From NCBI GenBank assembly GCA_025210735.1, contig JAOARD010000062.1, positions 1 to 64,000 of the forward strand: a DNA stretch of 64,000 nt, in the 5' to 3' direction. This DNA comes from Bacteroidales bacterium (GTDB taxonomy: Bacteria; Bacteroidota; Bacteroidia; Bacteroidales; UBA6680). The translations under genes were made by a program, and so were the position numbers. Positions 38,489 to 46,270 of the stretch are shown here, piece by piece. A model generated the notes under the pieces. The model worked only from the letters and a program-made list of their open reading frames with translations. It was not told the origin of the DNA and ran no database searches. Numbering within the stretch: position 1 is the first letter of the stretch; every line of letters begins with the position of its first letter.

Positions 38489-38656
38489 GCTGTATCCAAC
38501 TGCTGTTTTAGAGGTACATACAGTACCAACTTTAAGTCACTCGCTAACTTTAAGGCTGTAACTACCTGCTGTTTAAGAGGTACATACAGTTTTCTCATTA
38601 TCCAATATTCTCCATGTTCGGCTGTAACTACCTGCTGTTTTAGGGGTATATACAGT

Positions 38657-38789
38657 AAGTGGCGACGGTGCATGCAATGGCATTACCGTATAGTTTGAGA
38701 GGTAGCTGTTTGAGACGTTGCACGCAACGTCTTTACATGGTTGTTGAGAGTTATGCAACAGATCGACTTAGACAGAAGAAAGCTTGTTT
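38657..38789 (+). repeat. array-embedded palindromic element, 133-nt copy
   Basis: Nearly identical to the 38172 copy, including CGTATAGTTTGAGAGGTAGC, with the second palindrome GACGTTGCACGCAACGTC intact. Confidence 0.9.
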
Positions 38790-38891
38790 GCTGTATCCAA
38801 CCGCTGTTTTAGAGGTACATACAGTTTTATTTCAAGTGATTTGATTCGCTCTGCAGCTGTAACTACCTGCTGTTTTAGAGGTACATACAGT

Positions 38892-38974
38892 AAGTGGCGA
38901 CGGTGCGTGCAACGTCTTTACATGCTTGTTGAGAGATATACAACAGATCGACTTCGACAGAATAAAGCTTGTTT
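38892..38974 (+). repeat. array-embedded palindromic element, 83-nt hybrid copy
   Basis: Starts as the first palindrome unit (AAGTGGCGACGGTGC) but continues as the second (GTGCAACGTCTTTAC), as expected if recombination between the two palindromes removed exactly one 50-nt unit. Confidence 0.88.
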
Positions 38975-39076
38975 GCTGTATCCAGTCTCTGTTTAAGAGG
39001 TACATACAGTCGGAAATTAAACAGGTTATACGTTCTTTTTGCTGTAACTACCTGCTGTTTTAGAGGTATATACAGT

Positions 39077-39209
39077 AAGTGGCGACGGTGCATGCAATGG
39101 CTTTACTGTATCGTCTGAGAGATAGCTGTTGGAGACGTTGCGTGCAACGTCTTTACATGCTTGTTGAGAGTTATGCAACAGATCGACTTCGACAGAAAAA
39201 AGCTTGTTT
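39077..39209 (+). repeat. array-embedded palindromic element, 133-nt copy
   Basis: Full form with TTTACTGTATCGTCTGAGA between the palindromes, closer to the trailing remnant at 39246 than to the 38172 and 38657 copies. Confidence 0.9.
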
Positions 39210-39245
39210 GCTGTATCCAACCGCTGTTTTAGAGGTATATACAGT

Positions 39246-39325
39246 AAGTGGCGACGGTGCATGCAATGGCTTTACTGTATCGTCTGAGAAAGATGTTGGA
39301 GACGTTGCGTGCAACGTCTGTACAT
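39246..39325 (+). repeat. trailing element remnant after the last repeat
   Basis: Directly after the final repeat the same element begins again (AAGTGGCGACGGTGCATGC) and runs through the second palindrome GACGTTGCGTGCAACGTC before homology ends. The array therefore terminates inside an element copy. Confidence 0.85.
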
Positions 39326-39364
39326 AACTTTTTGTTTCTTCATTTTCGCTTCATGTTGGTGGTG

Positions 39365-39372
39365 TAGTTTTG
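39365..39372 (+). promoter_or_regulatory. putative -7 box (TAGTTTTG)
   Basis: Exact TAnnTTTG match 47 nt upstream of the lipoprotein start at 39420. It lies after the element remnant, so the gene seems to be transcribed independently of the array. Confidence 0.4.
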
Positions 39373-39419
39373 CTTATGTACAATAAAAATGAGATTAAAC
39401 TATTTAAAAACTGATTACT

Positions 39420-40289
39420 ATGAGAACCATTAATTTTTTTAAAGCGTTGCTTTTTGGACTTGGATTAATAGCGGTAATGGCTTCGTGTGAGAAGAACGAC
39501 AACAAAACAACAGAGGTTAATGCTGACGTTGCTCTTGACGAGGATTTTGTATCGGTAATGTATGAAGAGGTAGAGGATCTTGGTGATGAGGCTGTGGTAT
39601 ATTACGAAGAGAGCCAGGGAAGAATGGCAAAACCCGGAATAGGAAAGTATGCACGTCTGGGGCAGTGTGTTAAGGTTACTAAAGAGAAGGATAGTGACAA
39701 TGTAAAGGTTACTATTGATTTTGGAGAGACCAACTGTACCGGTAAAGATGGTCGTGAGCGCAGGGGTAAAATTATTGTTGAGCATTCAGGATCGTACTGG
39801 GACAACAACAAAACTATTAACTACTCATTTGAAGATTTCTTTGTAGATAACAATCAGATTACGGGTACAAAGGTTGTTAAAAGATATCTTAATGCCGATA
39901 ATCACAGGCAGAGTGATGTAACTGTAAATGGTAAGATTATTCTGGCAGACAATGAGGGTGAGATTACACGTACAGCAGAACATACAAGGATTGTTGTAGA
40001 GGGATCGCCTACATATTATAAGCATGATGATGTGATAGAGCTTACCGGAAATGCTACAACAACATTCCCTGATGGTACACAAATTACATGCGAAATAACA
40101 TCGCCTTTGGTAAGAAAGCATGAGTATGGTTGCATGAGGTATTTCGTAGCAGGAACAAAGAGTATTGTTGACAGAGAGGGTAAAACAATAATTATTGACT
40201 ACGGAAATGGTGAGTGCGACAACCTGGCTACTGTAACTAAAGATGGAGAGACAACAACAATTACGTTAAAAAGAAAGAAGCGTTTTTAG
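39420..40289 (+). CDS. lipoprotein of unknown function
   Basis: 289 aa. Signal sequence ends in VMASCEK, a lipobox with Cys at residue 23. The mature protein is beta-rich and charged, with repeated strand-like segments (VKVTIDFGETNCTGKDGRERRGK, split by convention; SDVTVNGKIILADNEGEITR; EITSPLVRKHEYGC). It contains four Cys after the lipid anchor (in GQCVKV, ETNCTG, EITCEI and EYGCMR) plus one in GNGECDN. I cannot assign a family with certainty; similar proteins occur in other Bacteroidetes. It stands alone next to the CRISPR array, with its own promoter candidate. Confidence 0.8.
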   Translation: MRTINFFKALLFGLGLIAVMASCEKNDNKTTEVNADVALDEDFVSVMYEEVEDLGDEAVVYYEESQGRMAKPGIGKYARLGQCVKVTKEKDSDNVKVTIDFGETNCTGKDGRERRGKIIVEHSGSYWDNNKTINYSFEDFFVDNNQITGTKVVKRYLNADNHRQSDVTVNGKIILADNEGEITRTAEHTRIVVEGSPTYYKHDDVIELTGNATTTFPDGTQITCEITSPLVRKHEYGCMRYFVAGTKSIVDREGKTIIIDYGNGECDNLATVTKDGETTTITLKRKKRF

Positions 40290-40345
40290 ATTAATATAGA
40301 GTGTCATTGCAAAGGATGACGAGAACTTGTTTTTTCATTGTAACG

Positions 40346-40373
40346 TACCCGGTGCAGAGATTGCTACCGGGTA
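40346..40373. terminator. hairpin TACCCGGT/ACCGGGTA
   Basis: 8-bp perfect stem with a 12-nt loop, 57 nt after the lipoprotein stop. No T run follows, so it may be a Rho-type or bidirectional structure, or part of a dispersed GTCATTGC-type repeat seen just before it at 40303. Confidence 0.45.
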
Positions 40374-40511
40374 TGTGTGAATAAATAATTTTTAATAGCC
40401 ATATAATATTTATATTTTTAGATAATTATGTTTATATCAACTTTATAAGATAAGGATATAACATATTACAACAAGAGGGGAAGGATTTTAGAGGATTAAA
40501 TTGATTGAGCT

Positions 40512-40775
40512 ATGTTTAAAAAGGTTGTAATAATTGTACTATTCATAATATCTACCGCAGTAGCAGGATTTAGTCAGCAGACAAAAACACAGAAACAGAA
40601 GCAGAAGGTTAAGACTAAACCAAAAACTGAGGTTATTAAGCGTGTTCCTAAAAACAGGACTACTGTTAAAAAACGGAATGCTATAATCAGAAAAAAGGGT
40701 GCTGCTGCCAACAGAAAGGTTATGAAAAAGGTACAGAAGAAGCAGAGACGTATTAAGAGAGTTAGACGAAGATGA
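40512..40775 (+). CDS. tiny secreted, highly basic protein
   Basis: 87 aa: signal peptide (MFKKVVIIVLFIISTAVAGFS, cleaved before QQ) and a 65-residue mature part that is about 45 percent Lys plus Arg with almost no acidic residues, ending KKQRRIKRVRRR. The stop overlaps the next start by 4 nt, which supports a real gene. Probably binds an anionic surface such as LPS, peptidoglycan or nucleic acid; this is inference. A similar protein with no close sequence match is encoded at 60677. Confidence 0.78.
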   Translation: MFKKVVIIVLFIISTAVAGFSQQTKTQKQKQKVKTKPKTEVIKRVPKNRTTVKKRNAIIRKKGAAANRKVMKKVQKKQRRIKRVRRR

Positions 40776-41644
40776 TAAGAAGACTTTTGGTGTCCTTTTT
40801 TATCTGTGCATCTGTATTGCAGGCTACAGCACAGGGTGGTGATTATGTTGATACTGTATATACAGTTGTTGACAGTGTAGAGTTTGAGGCCGATACTGTT
40901 TATATTGAGGATAGCAGAATGATTATTCTTAATGCAGGGTTTATGAATCAGAAGAGCAGGTTTGTTACAGATACTATATCAACAAATCCGGCACTGTTTT
41001 TTAATTTCTTTTATAATGGTAAATCGGGGTTTGCCGCACAACTATCGGTAAGCAGAATATTCAGAGGCAGCGAACCTACCTACGATACACAATTAAAGAT
41101 TGGATACGAGAAGAGCTTTGGCAGGTTTGATGTATCGTTACTTGGCGGGTTGCACAGATTCAAAGGCGATGAGTTGCTTGAGGGTATAAACTATAAGTAC
41201 TCAGCCGATGCCGGGCTTGCTTTTAATCCGGGTACCTTCTCGTTATATGCCGACTATACATTTATGTCGGGCAAAAGCAATAACTCTTTTCTGAATATTG
41301 GCGTATCAAAGTATTTTGATATTGAGGGCATATTTAAGGATGATGATGTTATTACTATTGAGCCAAACATCTATATGGTGTTTGCATCGGATTACTGGAT
41401 ATTTGACGATGTAAATAATCAGATAGAGCACAGGGTACGCAGAAGTATATCAAGAAAAGGGTATACCGAGAATGTGTTCTCGCTGTTCAGTACAGATATG
41501 GGGGCATCTGTATCGTATACAAACAATAACTTTATGGCAACCGCATCTGTTCTTAGTTCGTTTACATCAAACAAGTATAAACATCTCAGAATAGAGAATC
41601 AGACTTCGTATATGTTGTCGTTTATATATATGATAGAGCTATGA
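40772..41644 (+). CDS. secreted barrel-like protein linked to a two-component system
   Basis: 290 aa, signal peptide MIRRLLVSFFICASVLQATAQ. The mature part starts with an acidic, Asp/Val-rich segment (DYVDTVYTVVDSVEFEADTV), then shows about ten alternating amphipathic strands with Gly turns (FAAQLSVSRIF, SLYADYTFMSGKS, TIEPNIYMVFASDYWIFD) ending in YMLSFIYMIEL, as in outer-membrane barrels. It overlaps both its neighbours by 4 nt, so it is translated with the small basic protein before it and the response regulator after it. Family not recognised. Confidence 0.8.
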   Translation: MIRRLLVSFFICASVLQATAQGGDYVDTVYTVVDSVEFEADTVYIEDSRMIILNAGFMNQKSRFVTDTISTNPALFFNFFYNGKSGFAAQLSVSRIFRGSEPTYDTQLKIGYEKSFGRFDVSLLGGLHRFKGDELLEGINYKYSADAGLAFNPGTFSLYADYTFMSGKSNNSFLNIGVSKYFDIEGIFKDDDVITIEPNIYMVFASDYWIFDDVNNQIEHRVRRSISRKGYTENVFSLFSTDMGASVSYTNNNFMATASVLSSFTSNKYKHLRIENQTSYMLSFIYMIEL

Positions 41645-42315
41645 GAGTATTAATAGTTGAAGACGAAAAAGATCTGGCACAAGAGATAAATGAGTTTCTT
41701 ACAAATGAGCACTACAACTGCGATGTTGCTCATACAGGCGAAGATGCATCAGAAAGTCTTGCTGTAAATATGTACGACTTTGTTCTGCTTGATATAGGAT
41801 TACCTGATTATAACGGGCTTGATCTGCTTAAGGAGGCAAAGGAATATAACTCAGAGGCATATTTTATAATAATAACCGCACGTGGCGAGATTGAGGATAA
41901 GGTAAAGGGGCTTGATCTTGGCGCCGATGATTACCTTGCCAAACCATTTGCTCTGCTTGAGCTGGGATCGCGTATAAAGGCTATTGCACGCAGAAAGTTT
42001 GGTAATAAAACGCATCTGTTGCAGTTTGGTAATTTTGCTGTAGATATAAACAAACGTATTCTGTTTTTTGATGACAAACCAATTGATCTTACCAAGAAGG
42101 AGTATGAACTCATAAGTTACTTTGTTCTTAACAAAAACAGGGTATTAAACAGGCTTCAGCTAACCGAGCATATCTGGGGCGACTTTTATGAAAACGATTT
42201 TGACTCAAACTATATTGATGTTCATATAAAGAATATAAGAAAGAAACTTGCCACATACGATGATACCAAATGGATAAAGACGGTACGTGGTATTGGGTAT
42301 AAATTTGAGCTATAG
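41641..42315 (+). CDS. OmpR/PhoB-family response regulator
   Basis: 224 aa. Receiver domain 1-120 with acidic pocket E7-D8, phospho-acceptor D51 (FVLLDIGLPD) and the conserved Lys of DYLAKPF (near 101). C-terminal winged-helix DNA-binding domain (about 130-224) with LTKKEYELISYFVLN, the recognition-helix region SNYIDVHIKNIRKKL and TVRGIGYKFEL. It should regulate transcription on a signal from the histidine kinase, whose start is 1 nt past the stop. The two genes plus the small basic and barrel-like proteins form one operon. Confidence 0.95.
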   Translation: MRVLIVEDEKDLAQEINEFLTNEHYNCDVAHTGEDASESLAVNMYDFVLLDIGLPDYNGLDLLKEAKEYNSEAYFIIITARGEIEDKVKGLDLGADDYLAKPFALLELGSRIKAIARRKFGNKTHLLQFGNFAVDINKRILFFDDKPIDLTKKEYELISYFVLNKNRVLNRLQLTEHIWGDFYENDFDSNYIDVHIKNIRKKLATYDDTKWIKTVRGIGYKFEL

Positions 42316-42316
42316 C

Positions 42317-43648
42317 ATGAGAATGTTCAGAGGCAGATTAAAGAATCAGTTAACGCTGTTTAATGCGTTCTCTAAACTACTAATATTCGGTGTTCTGCTA
42401 CTGCTTATCCCCTACTCTATCAACAAAATATCTATAAAAAACACCGATAATAATCTGTATAAAAAGCTTGATCAGTTATATGATATTATCGACTCTACAG
42501 GTATTGAGTCTTTTATTGATGCCGATTCTGAGATAAGATCGTATGGTAGTTATAATATTCTTAAGGCAGAGTATATATCTATTGAGCAGGTACAGACCGA
42601 CTCGTTATATGAGAGCATTGAGAGTACACGGCGTATTATTGAGGATGAGATTGTTGATTATCGTGTAATAAGTGCTGTTTTTGGGTATGATGAGAATGAG
42701 TATTATCTGATTGAGATAGGAAGGAGTATTAACGATATTGTTGATTTTAAACGAACACTACAACGTTTTATTCTGATATTTCTGCTTATTGTAATAGTAA
42801 TAACTGTTGTTGTTGATATCTCGTTTATACAGTCGTTGCTGCGACCTTTTGACCATATAATAAGTAAATTAAAGCGGAGTACATCTCCTCATAATTTCGA
42901 TTACTCTCCTGTTAAAACAATGTCGTCTGATTTTATGTATCTTGAGAATAGTATAAACAACCTTATGCGCAATATTGAGATACGTTTTAACGACGAGCGG
43001 GAGTTTATAAGTAATGTATCGCATGAGTTATTAACACCAATAAGTATTATTCAGAACAAGATAGATAATAGTCTGAACAGCGAGGATATCCCCGTTAATA
43101 TTGTTAATAAACTGGTAGAATCAAAAAAGACACTTAACAGATTAACTGTAATGATACGCACTCTGTTACTGATGTCGAGAATTGAGAATAATGAGTTTAT
43201 TAAAAGCGACAGTATAGATTTAAAACAGGTTGTTGATGATGTTATAGAGGAGATATATATAATGATTCAGGCAAAAGAACTTAATCTTATATCTGACATT
43301 AATAGCGATCTGCCTGTTGTTAAAGGAAATAGAGATCTGATATTTAATCTGATATTTAACCTTGTTACAAATGCAGCTAAACACACCCCTGAATCAGGCT
43401 CTGTAGATATTAATCTATCTGTCAATACTGATGTTCTTATGTTTAAGATAAGAAATAGCGGCAGTGGTATAAATAAAGATGTTATTCCGGAGATGTTCAG
43501 CAGATTTAAGAGGTTTGATAACAGCAGTGAAGGTTATGGCATTGGTCTTGCTCTTGCTAAAAAAATTGCTGATTACCACAATGTGTTAATATCTGTTGAT
43601 TCTGATAGTAACAGCTACACAGAGTTTACTCTACAATTCAGAATATAA
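42317..43648 (+). CDS. sensor histidine kinase
   Basis: 443 aa from ATG 42317, chosen over an in-frame codon at 42287 because it sits immediately after the regulator stop. Two membrane helices (about 19-34 and 151-172) enclose a periplasmic sensor region of about 115 residues. Then a HAMP-like linker, HisKA domain with SNVSHELLTPIS (H236), and HATPase_c with N box NLVTNAAKHTP, the G1 GSGI and the G2 GYGIGLALAKKI. Membrane-bound partner of the adjacent OmpR-type regulator. The cue is unknown, though the two secreted proteins upstream may be sensed. Confidence 0.95.
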   Translation: MRMFRGRLKNQLTLFNAFSKLLIFGVLLLLIPYSINKISIKNTDNNLYKKLDQLYDIIDSTGIESFIDADSEIRSYGSYNILKAEYISIEQVQTDSLYESIESTRRIIEDEIVDYRVISAVFGYDENEYYLIEIGRSINDIVDFKRTLQRFILIFLLIVIVITVVVDISFIQSLLRPFDHIISKLKRSTSPHNFDYSPVKTMSSDFMYLENSINNLMRNIEIRFNDEREFISNVSHELLTPISIIQNKIDNSLNSEDIPVNIVNKLVESKKTLNRLTVMIRTLLLMSRIENNEFIKSDSIDLKQVVDDVIEEIYIMIQAKELNLISDINSDLPVVKGNRDLIFNLIFNLVTNAAKHTPESGSVDINLSVNTDVLMFKIRNSGSGINKDVIPEMFSRFKRFDNSSEGYGIGLALAKKIADYHNVLISVDSDSNSYTEFTLQFRI

Positions 43649-43656
43649 TCTATAAA

Positions 43657-43691
43657 AAAAGAGCAACCGTTATAATAACAATCACTCTTTT
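43657..43691. terminator. bidirectional terminator
   Basis: AAAAGAG (43657-43663) pairs with CTCTTTT (43685-43691), with an inner GTTAT/ATAAC pairing. It lies between the convergent histidine kinase and clpP genes. Confidence 0.7.
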
Positions 43692-43712
43692 AAACACATA
43701 CTTTATAATATC

Positions 43713-44387
43713 TTATTTATTGCGCAGAAGTACTTCATCAATCATTCCGTACTCTTTTGCCTCTGCTGAGGTCATCCAGTAATCTCTGTCAGAATCTTTC
43801 TCAATTCTAGAGAACTCATTTCCTGAATGTGTTGCAATAATTTCGTATAGTTCTTTCTTAAGTTTCTGAATCTCTCTTGCAGTAATCTCAATATCAGAAG
43901 CCTGTCCTTGAGCACCACCCATTGGCTGGTGTATCATTACTCTAGAGTGCTTAAGAGCCGAACGTTTACCCTTGGCTCCGGCAGTAAGAAGTACTGCACT
44001 CATAGATGCTGCCATACCTGTACATATTGTAGCTACATCTGATGAGATATATTGCATAGTATCATATATTCCTAATCCTGCATATACAGAACCTCCCGGC
44101 GAGTTAAGGTATATCTGAATATCTTTATTAGGATCTGTTGACTCAAGGAACAGTAACTGTGCCTGAATAATGTTTGCAACATTATCGTCAATAGGTACTC
44201 CTAAAAAGATTATTCTATCCATCATCAGACGTGAGAACACATCCATAGATGCAATATTAAGTTGACGCTCTTCAATGATCGTGGGTGATATGTAGCTGTT
44301 ATGTACAGAAGAGTACTTCTCCATTGTAAGGCTACTGATTCCTTGATGCTTTGTAGCAAACTTTTTAAACTCGTCCTGATAATTCAT
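43713..44387 (-). CDS. clpP: ATP-dependent Clp protease proteolytic subunit
   Basis: 224-aa serine peptidase forming the tetradecameric ClpP chamber. Catalytic triad by motif and spacing: S128 (TGMAASMS), H153 ([10 protein letters not shown]) and D202 (RDYWMTS); the spacings 25 and 49 equal those of E. coli ClpP. An N-terminal extension of about 30 residues precedes the core. It works with ClpX or ClpA; no clpX lies here, but tig lies upstream in the same direction, a frequent arrangement tig-clpP-clpX in bacteria. Confidence 0.96.
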   Translation of the reverse strand: MNYQDEFKKFATKHQGISSLTMEKYSSVHNSYISPTIIEERQLNIASMDVFSRLMMDRIIFLGVPIDDNVANIIQAQLLFLESTDPNKDIQIYLNSPGGSVYAGLGIYDTMQYISSDVATICTGMAASMSAVLLTAGAKGKRSALKHSRVMIHQPMGGAQGQASDIEITAREIQKLKKELYEIIATHSGNEFSRIEKDSDRDYWMTSAEAKEYGMIDEVLLRNK

Positions 44388-44604
44388 ATTTGTAGATTTA
44401 ATTCATCTGTTTGTTAATACTTAATATATTGGTGCAACTTCTAACTTAAAATAAAAGTTTTATTCATGTGAATATAACCATTATCTGTTACAGATACATT
44501 TTATCTGCTTATAATTGTTTTCGGTTGCCAGACGGAACCAACATAATTATTATTCTCATATAGGAGGAGATATTTTGTTATGCTCGTTTCATCTATATAT
44601 TAAA

Positions 44605-44642
44605 TATAAAAAAATAATTCCGATTAAAAACCGGAATTATTT
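44605..44642 (-). terminator. trigger factor terminator
   Basis: 11-bp stem (44612-44622 with 44632-44642, AAATAATTCCG and complement) followed on the minus strand by a run of T residues. It lies just past the tig stop at 44667, so clpP has its own promoter downstream. Confidence 0.85.
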
Positions 44643-44666
44643 CTAAATATTGATATGTGAGAATAT

Positions 44667-46025
44667 TTATTTCTTTTCGAAGAATTTTCCGAACTCCTCT
44701 TTTGATATCTCTTTCTCCTCTACTTTAATAAGATCTTTAACTGTTGAGTTAACCTTATCTTCGTAGATACGCTCGTACATCTTCTTAACCTCTTCCTTAT
44801 TCTTAAGGATCTCTTTTGAGTACTGCTCAAGTTGCTCATCAGTAAGGTTCATCATTCCGTAGTAAGCAAACTGCTGTGCAGTCATCTCTTTAGCAAGCTC
44901 AAGAACATCTTTCTCCTCTACCTTAATCTCTTTCTCCTTAATGATAGTGTCCTTAATAAGCTGCCACTTCATATCGTCAGCAAATAACGGGAACTCCTCA
45001 TCAATCTGCTCTTTTGTAAACTTACCTTCGTTAACCATAAGCAACCAACGCTTAAGGAACTCCTCAGGAAGATCAAACTTAAACTTCTTAACAAGCTTCT
45101 CTTTAACATCAATAGCAAGTTTGTAATCGCTATCTTTTGAAAGGTTCTGAGAAATCTCCTCATCAACCTTAGCGTGGTGCTCCTCTTCAGAGTTAACAAC
45201 ACCCTCGCCATAAAGCTTATCGTAAAAATCCTGATTAATCTCAGCATTAATAAAACGCTTAATCTCAGCAACAGTAAATCTGAAGTTTCCTTCAATCTCA
45301 GCAACCTGATCTTTTTCAACTCTTAACATTGCAGCAATCTCAGAGTCGTTAGGGAATGCCTTCTTAAGATCAAAATCGATAATATCTTCAACTTTACCAC
45401 CAACAAATTGCTTAGCAATCTCTTCGTCTTTAATAGTATCAACAGAGATAGTAGCCTCATCAGCAGCAACGCCACCTTCAAGTACAGCACCTTCAGCATC
45501 AAGTTGCTCAAGCTTACCTTTAACCATCTCAGTACCTTCAATAGTATCAACAATAATAAACTCACCAAGTCTGCGAGTCTGATTATCGATAAATGACGAT
45601 CTCATCTCCTCGTCGATAGCTATCTTATAGTAGTTAATTTTATCTCTCTTAGATAATTTGATCTCGATATTTGGTGCCAAACCAAGCTCAAAAGCAAACT
45701 CAAAATCTGTTTGATTATCCCAATCAATGTCTGCCTGCTCATCCTCCTTTGGAAGAGGCTCACCAAGGATATTTAATTTCTCTTCTCTGATATGGCTGTT
45801 AATACCGTCAAGGATAATTTTATTTACCTCCTCAACAAGAACCGCTTTTCCGTACATTTTCTTGATCATACCAAATGGCACTTTCCCTGGACGGAAACCG
45901 TCTATACGAGCCTTTTTAGTATAGTCTTTAAGTACAGTACTTACTTTTTCTGAATAATCCTCAGCAGTTACCTGTATCTTAAGTACTGCGTTTAATTCGT
46001 CGATATTCTCTCTGCTTATATTCAT
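44667..46025 (-). CDS. tig: trigger factor, ribosome-associated chaperone
   Basis: 452 aa. N-terminal ribosome-binding domain with the signature GFRPGKVPFGMIKKMYG (about 43-59), close to the usual GFRxGKxP. The middle region (about 150-250) matches a PPIase-type FKBP segment in a diverged Bacteroidetes form, and the C-terminal arms are long, charged helices (from about 260). It shields nascent chains at the exit tunnel. A tRNA gene lies 90 nt upstream in the same direction. Confidence 0.93.
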   Translation of the reverse strand: MNISRENIDELNAVLKIQVTAEDYSEKVSTVLKDYTKKARIDGFRPGKVPFGMIKKMYGKAVLVEEVNKIILDGINSHIREEKLNILGEPLPKEDEQADIDWDNQTDFEFAFELGLAPNIEIKLSKRDKINYYKIAIDEEMRSSFIDNQTRRLGEFIIVDTIEGTEMVKGKLEQLDAEGAVLEGGVAADEATISVDTIKDEEIAKQFVGGKVEDIIDFDLKKAFPNDSEIAAMLRVEKDQVAEIEGNFRFTVAEIKRFINAEINQDFYDKLYGEGVVNSEEEHHAKVDEEISQNLSKDSDYKLAIDVKEKLVKKFKFDLPEEFLKRWLLMVNEGKFTKEQIDEEFPLFADDMKWQLIKDTIIKEKEIKVEEKDVLELAKEMTAQQFAYYGMMNLTDEQLEQYSKEILKNKEEVKKMYERIYEDKVNSTVKDLIKVEEKEISKEEFGKFFEKK

Positions 46026-46115
46026 TTGTTTGCTTTTTTAAAAGAGAAGTTAAATTGTCATAATTTTAAAAAACCGCAGAAACCTTTTTTTCAAAAGGTT
46101 TGAGCGGTCATCTTT

Positions 46116-46200
46116 TGGTGCGGATGAAGGGACTCGAACCCCCACGCCTCGCGGCACTAGATCCTAAGTCTAGCGCGTCTACCAATTTCGCCACATCCGC
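46116..46200 (-). tRNA. tRNA-Leu (anticodon TAG)
   Basis: Minus-strand gene starting GCGGATGTGGCG, with D-arm AATTGGTAGACGC, anticodon stem CTAGA/TCTAG around the loop CTTAGGA (anticodon TAG), a class II variable arm, TTCGAGTC in the T arm and acceptor CATCCGC plus A. The 3' CCA is encoded (46118-46116). All stems are intact. Confidence 0.96.
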
Positions 46201-46270
46201 ATGTGCATCGTTTATTAAGGCGGTGCAAATATAAGTTGTTTTTTTATTCTGCCAAAACTTTTAACAAAAA

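Larger units (their letters stand above)
37135..39245 (+). CRISPR. type VI-B CRISPR array, 24 repeats, 16 regular spacers and 7 oversized intervals
   Basis: Repeats are 36 nt, starting GCTGTAACTACC and ending AGAGGTACATACAGT; CTGT and ACAG at the ends are complementary and the middle has a T run, as in known Cas13b repeats. Starts: 37135, 37201, 37267, 37333, 37399, 37465, 37571v, 37637, 37806v, 37872, 37938, 38004, 38070, 38136, 38305v (35 nt), 38370, 38489v, 38555, 38621, 38790v, 38856, 38975v, 39041, 39210v. All 16 ordinary spacers are exactly 30 nt. The 7 repeats marked v differ in their first 13 nt (six of them begin GCTGTATCCA) and each follows an oversized interval of 70, 83 or 133 nt. 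Confidence 0.97.

Noticed and set aside
37483-39327. Several 60-124 aa open frames on both strands across the array
   Set aside because: They are translations of CRISPR repeats and element copies, overlap each other in many frames and vary with repeat length.
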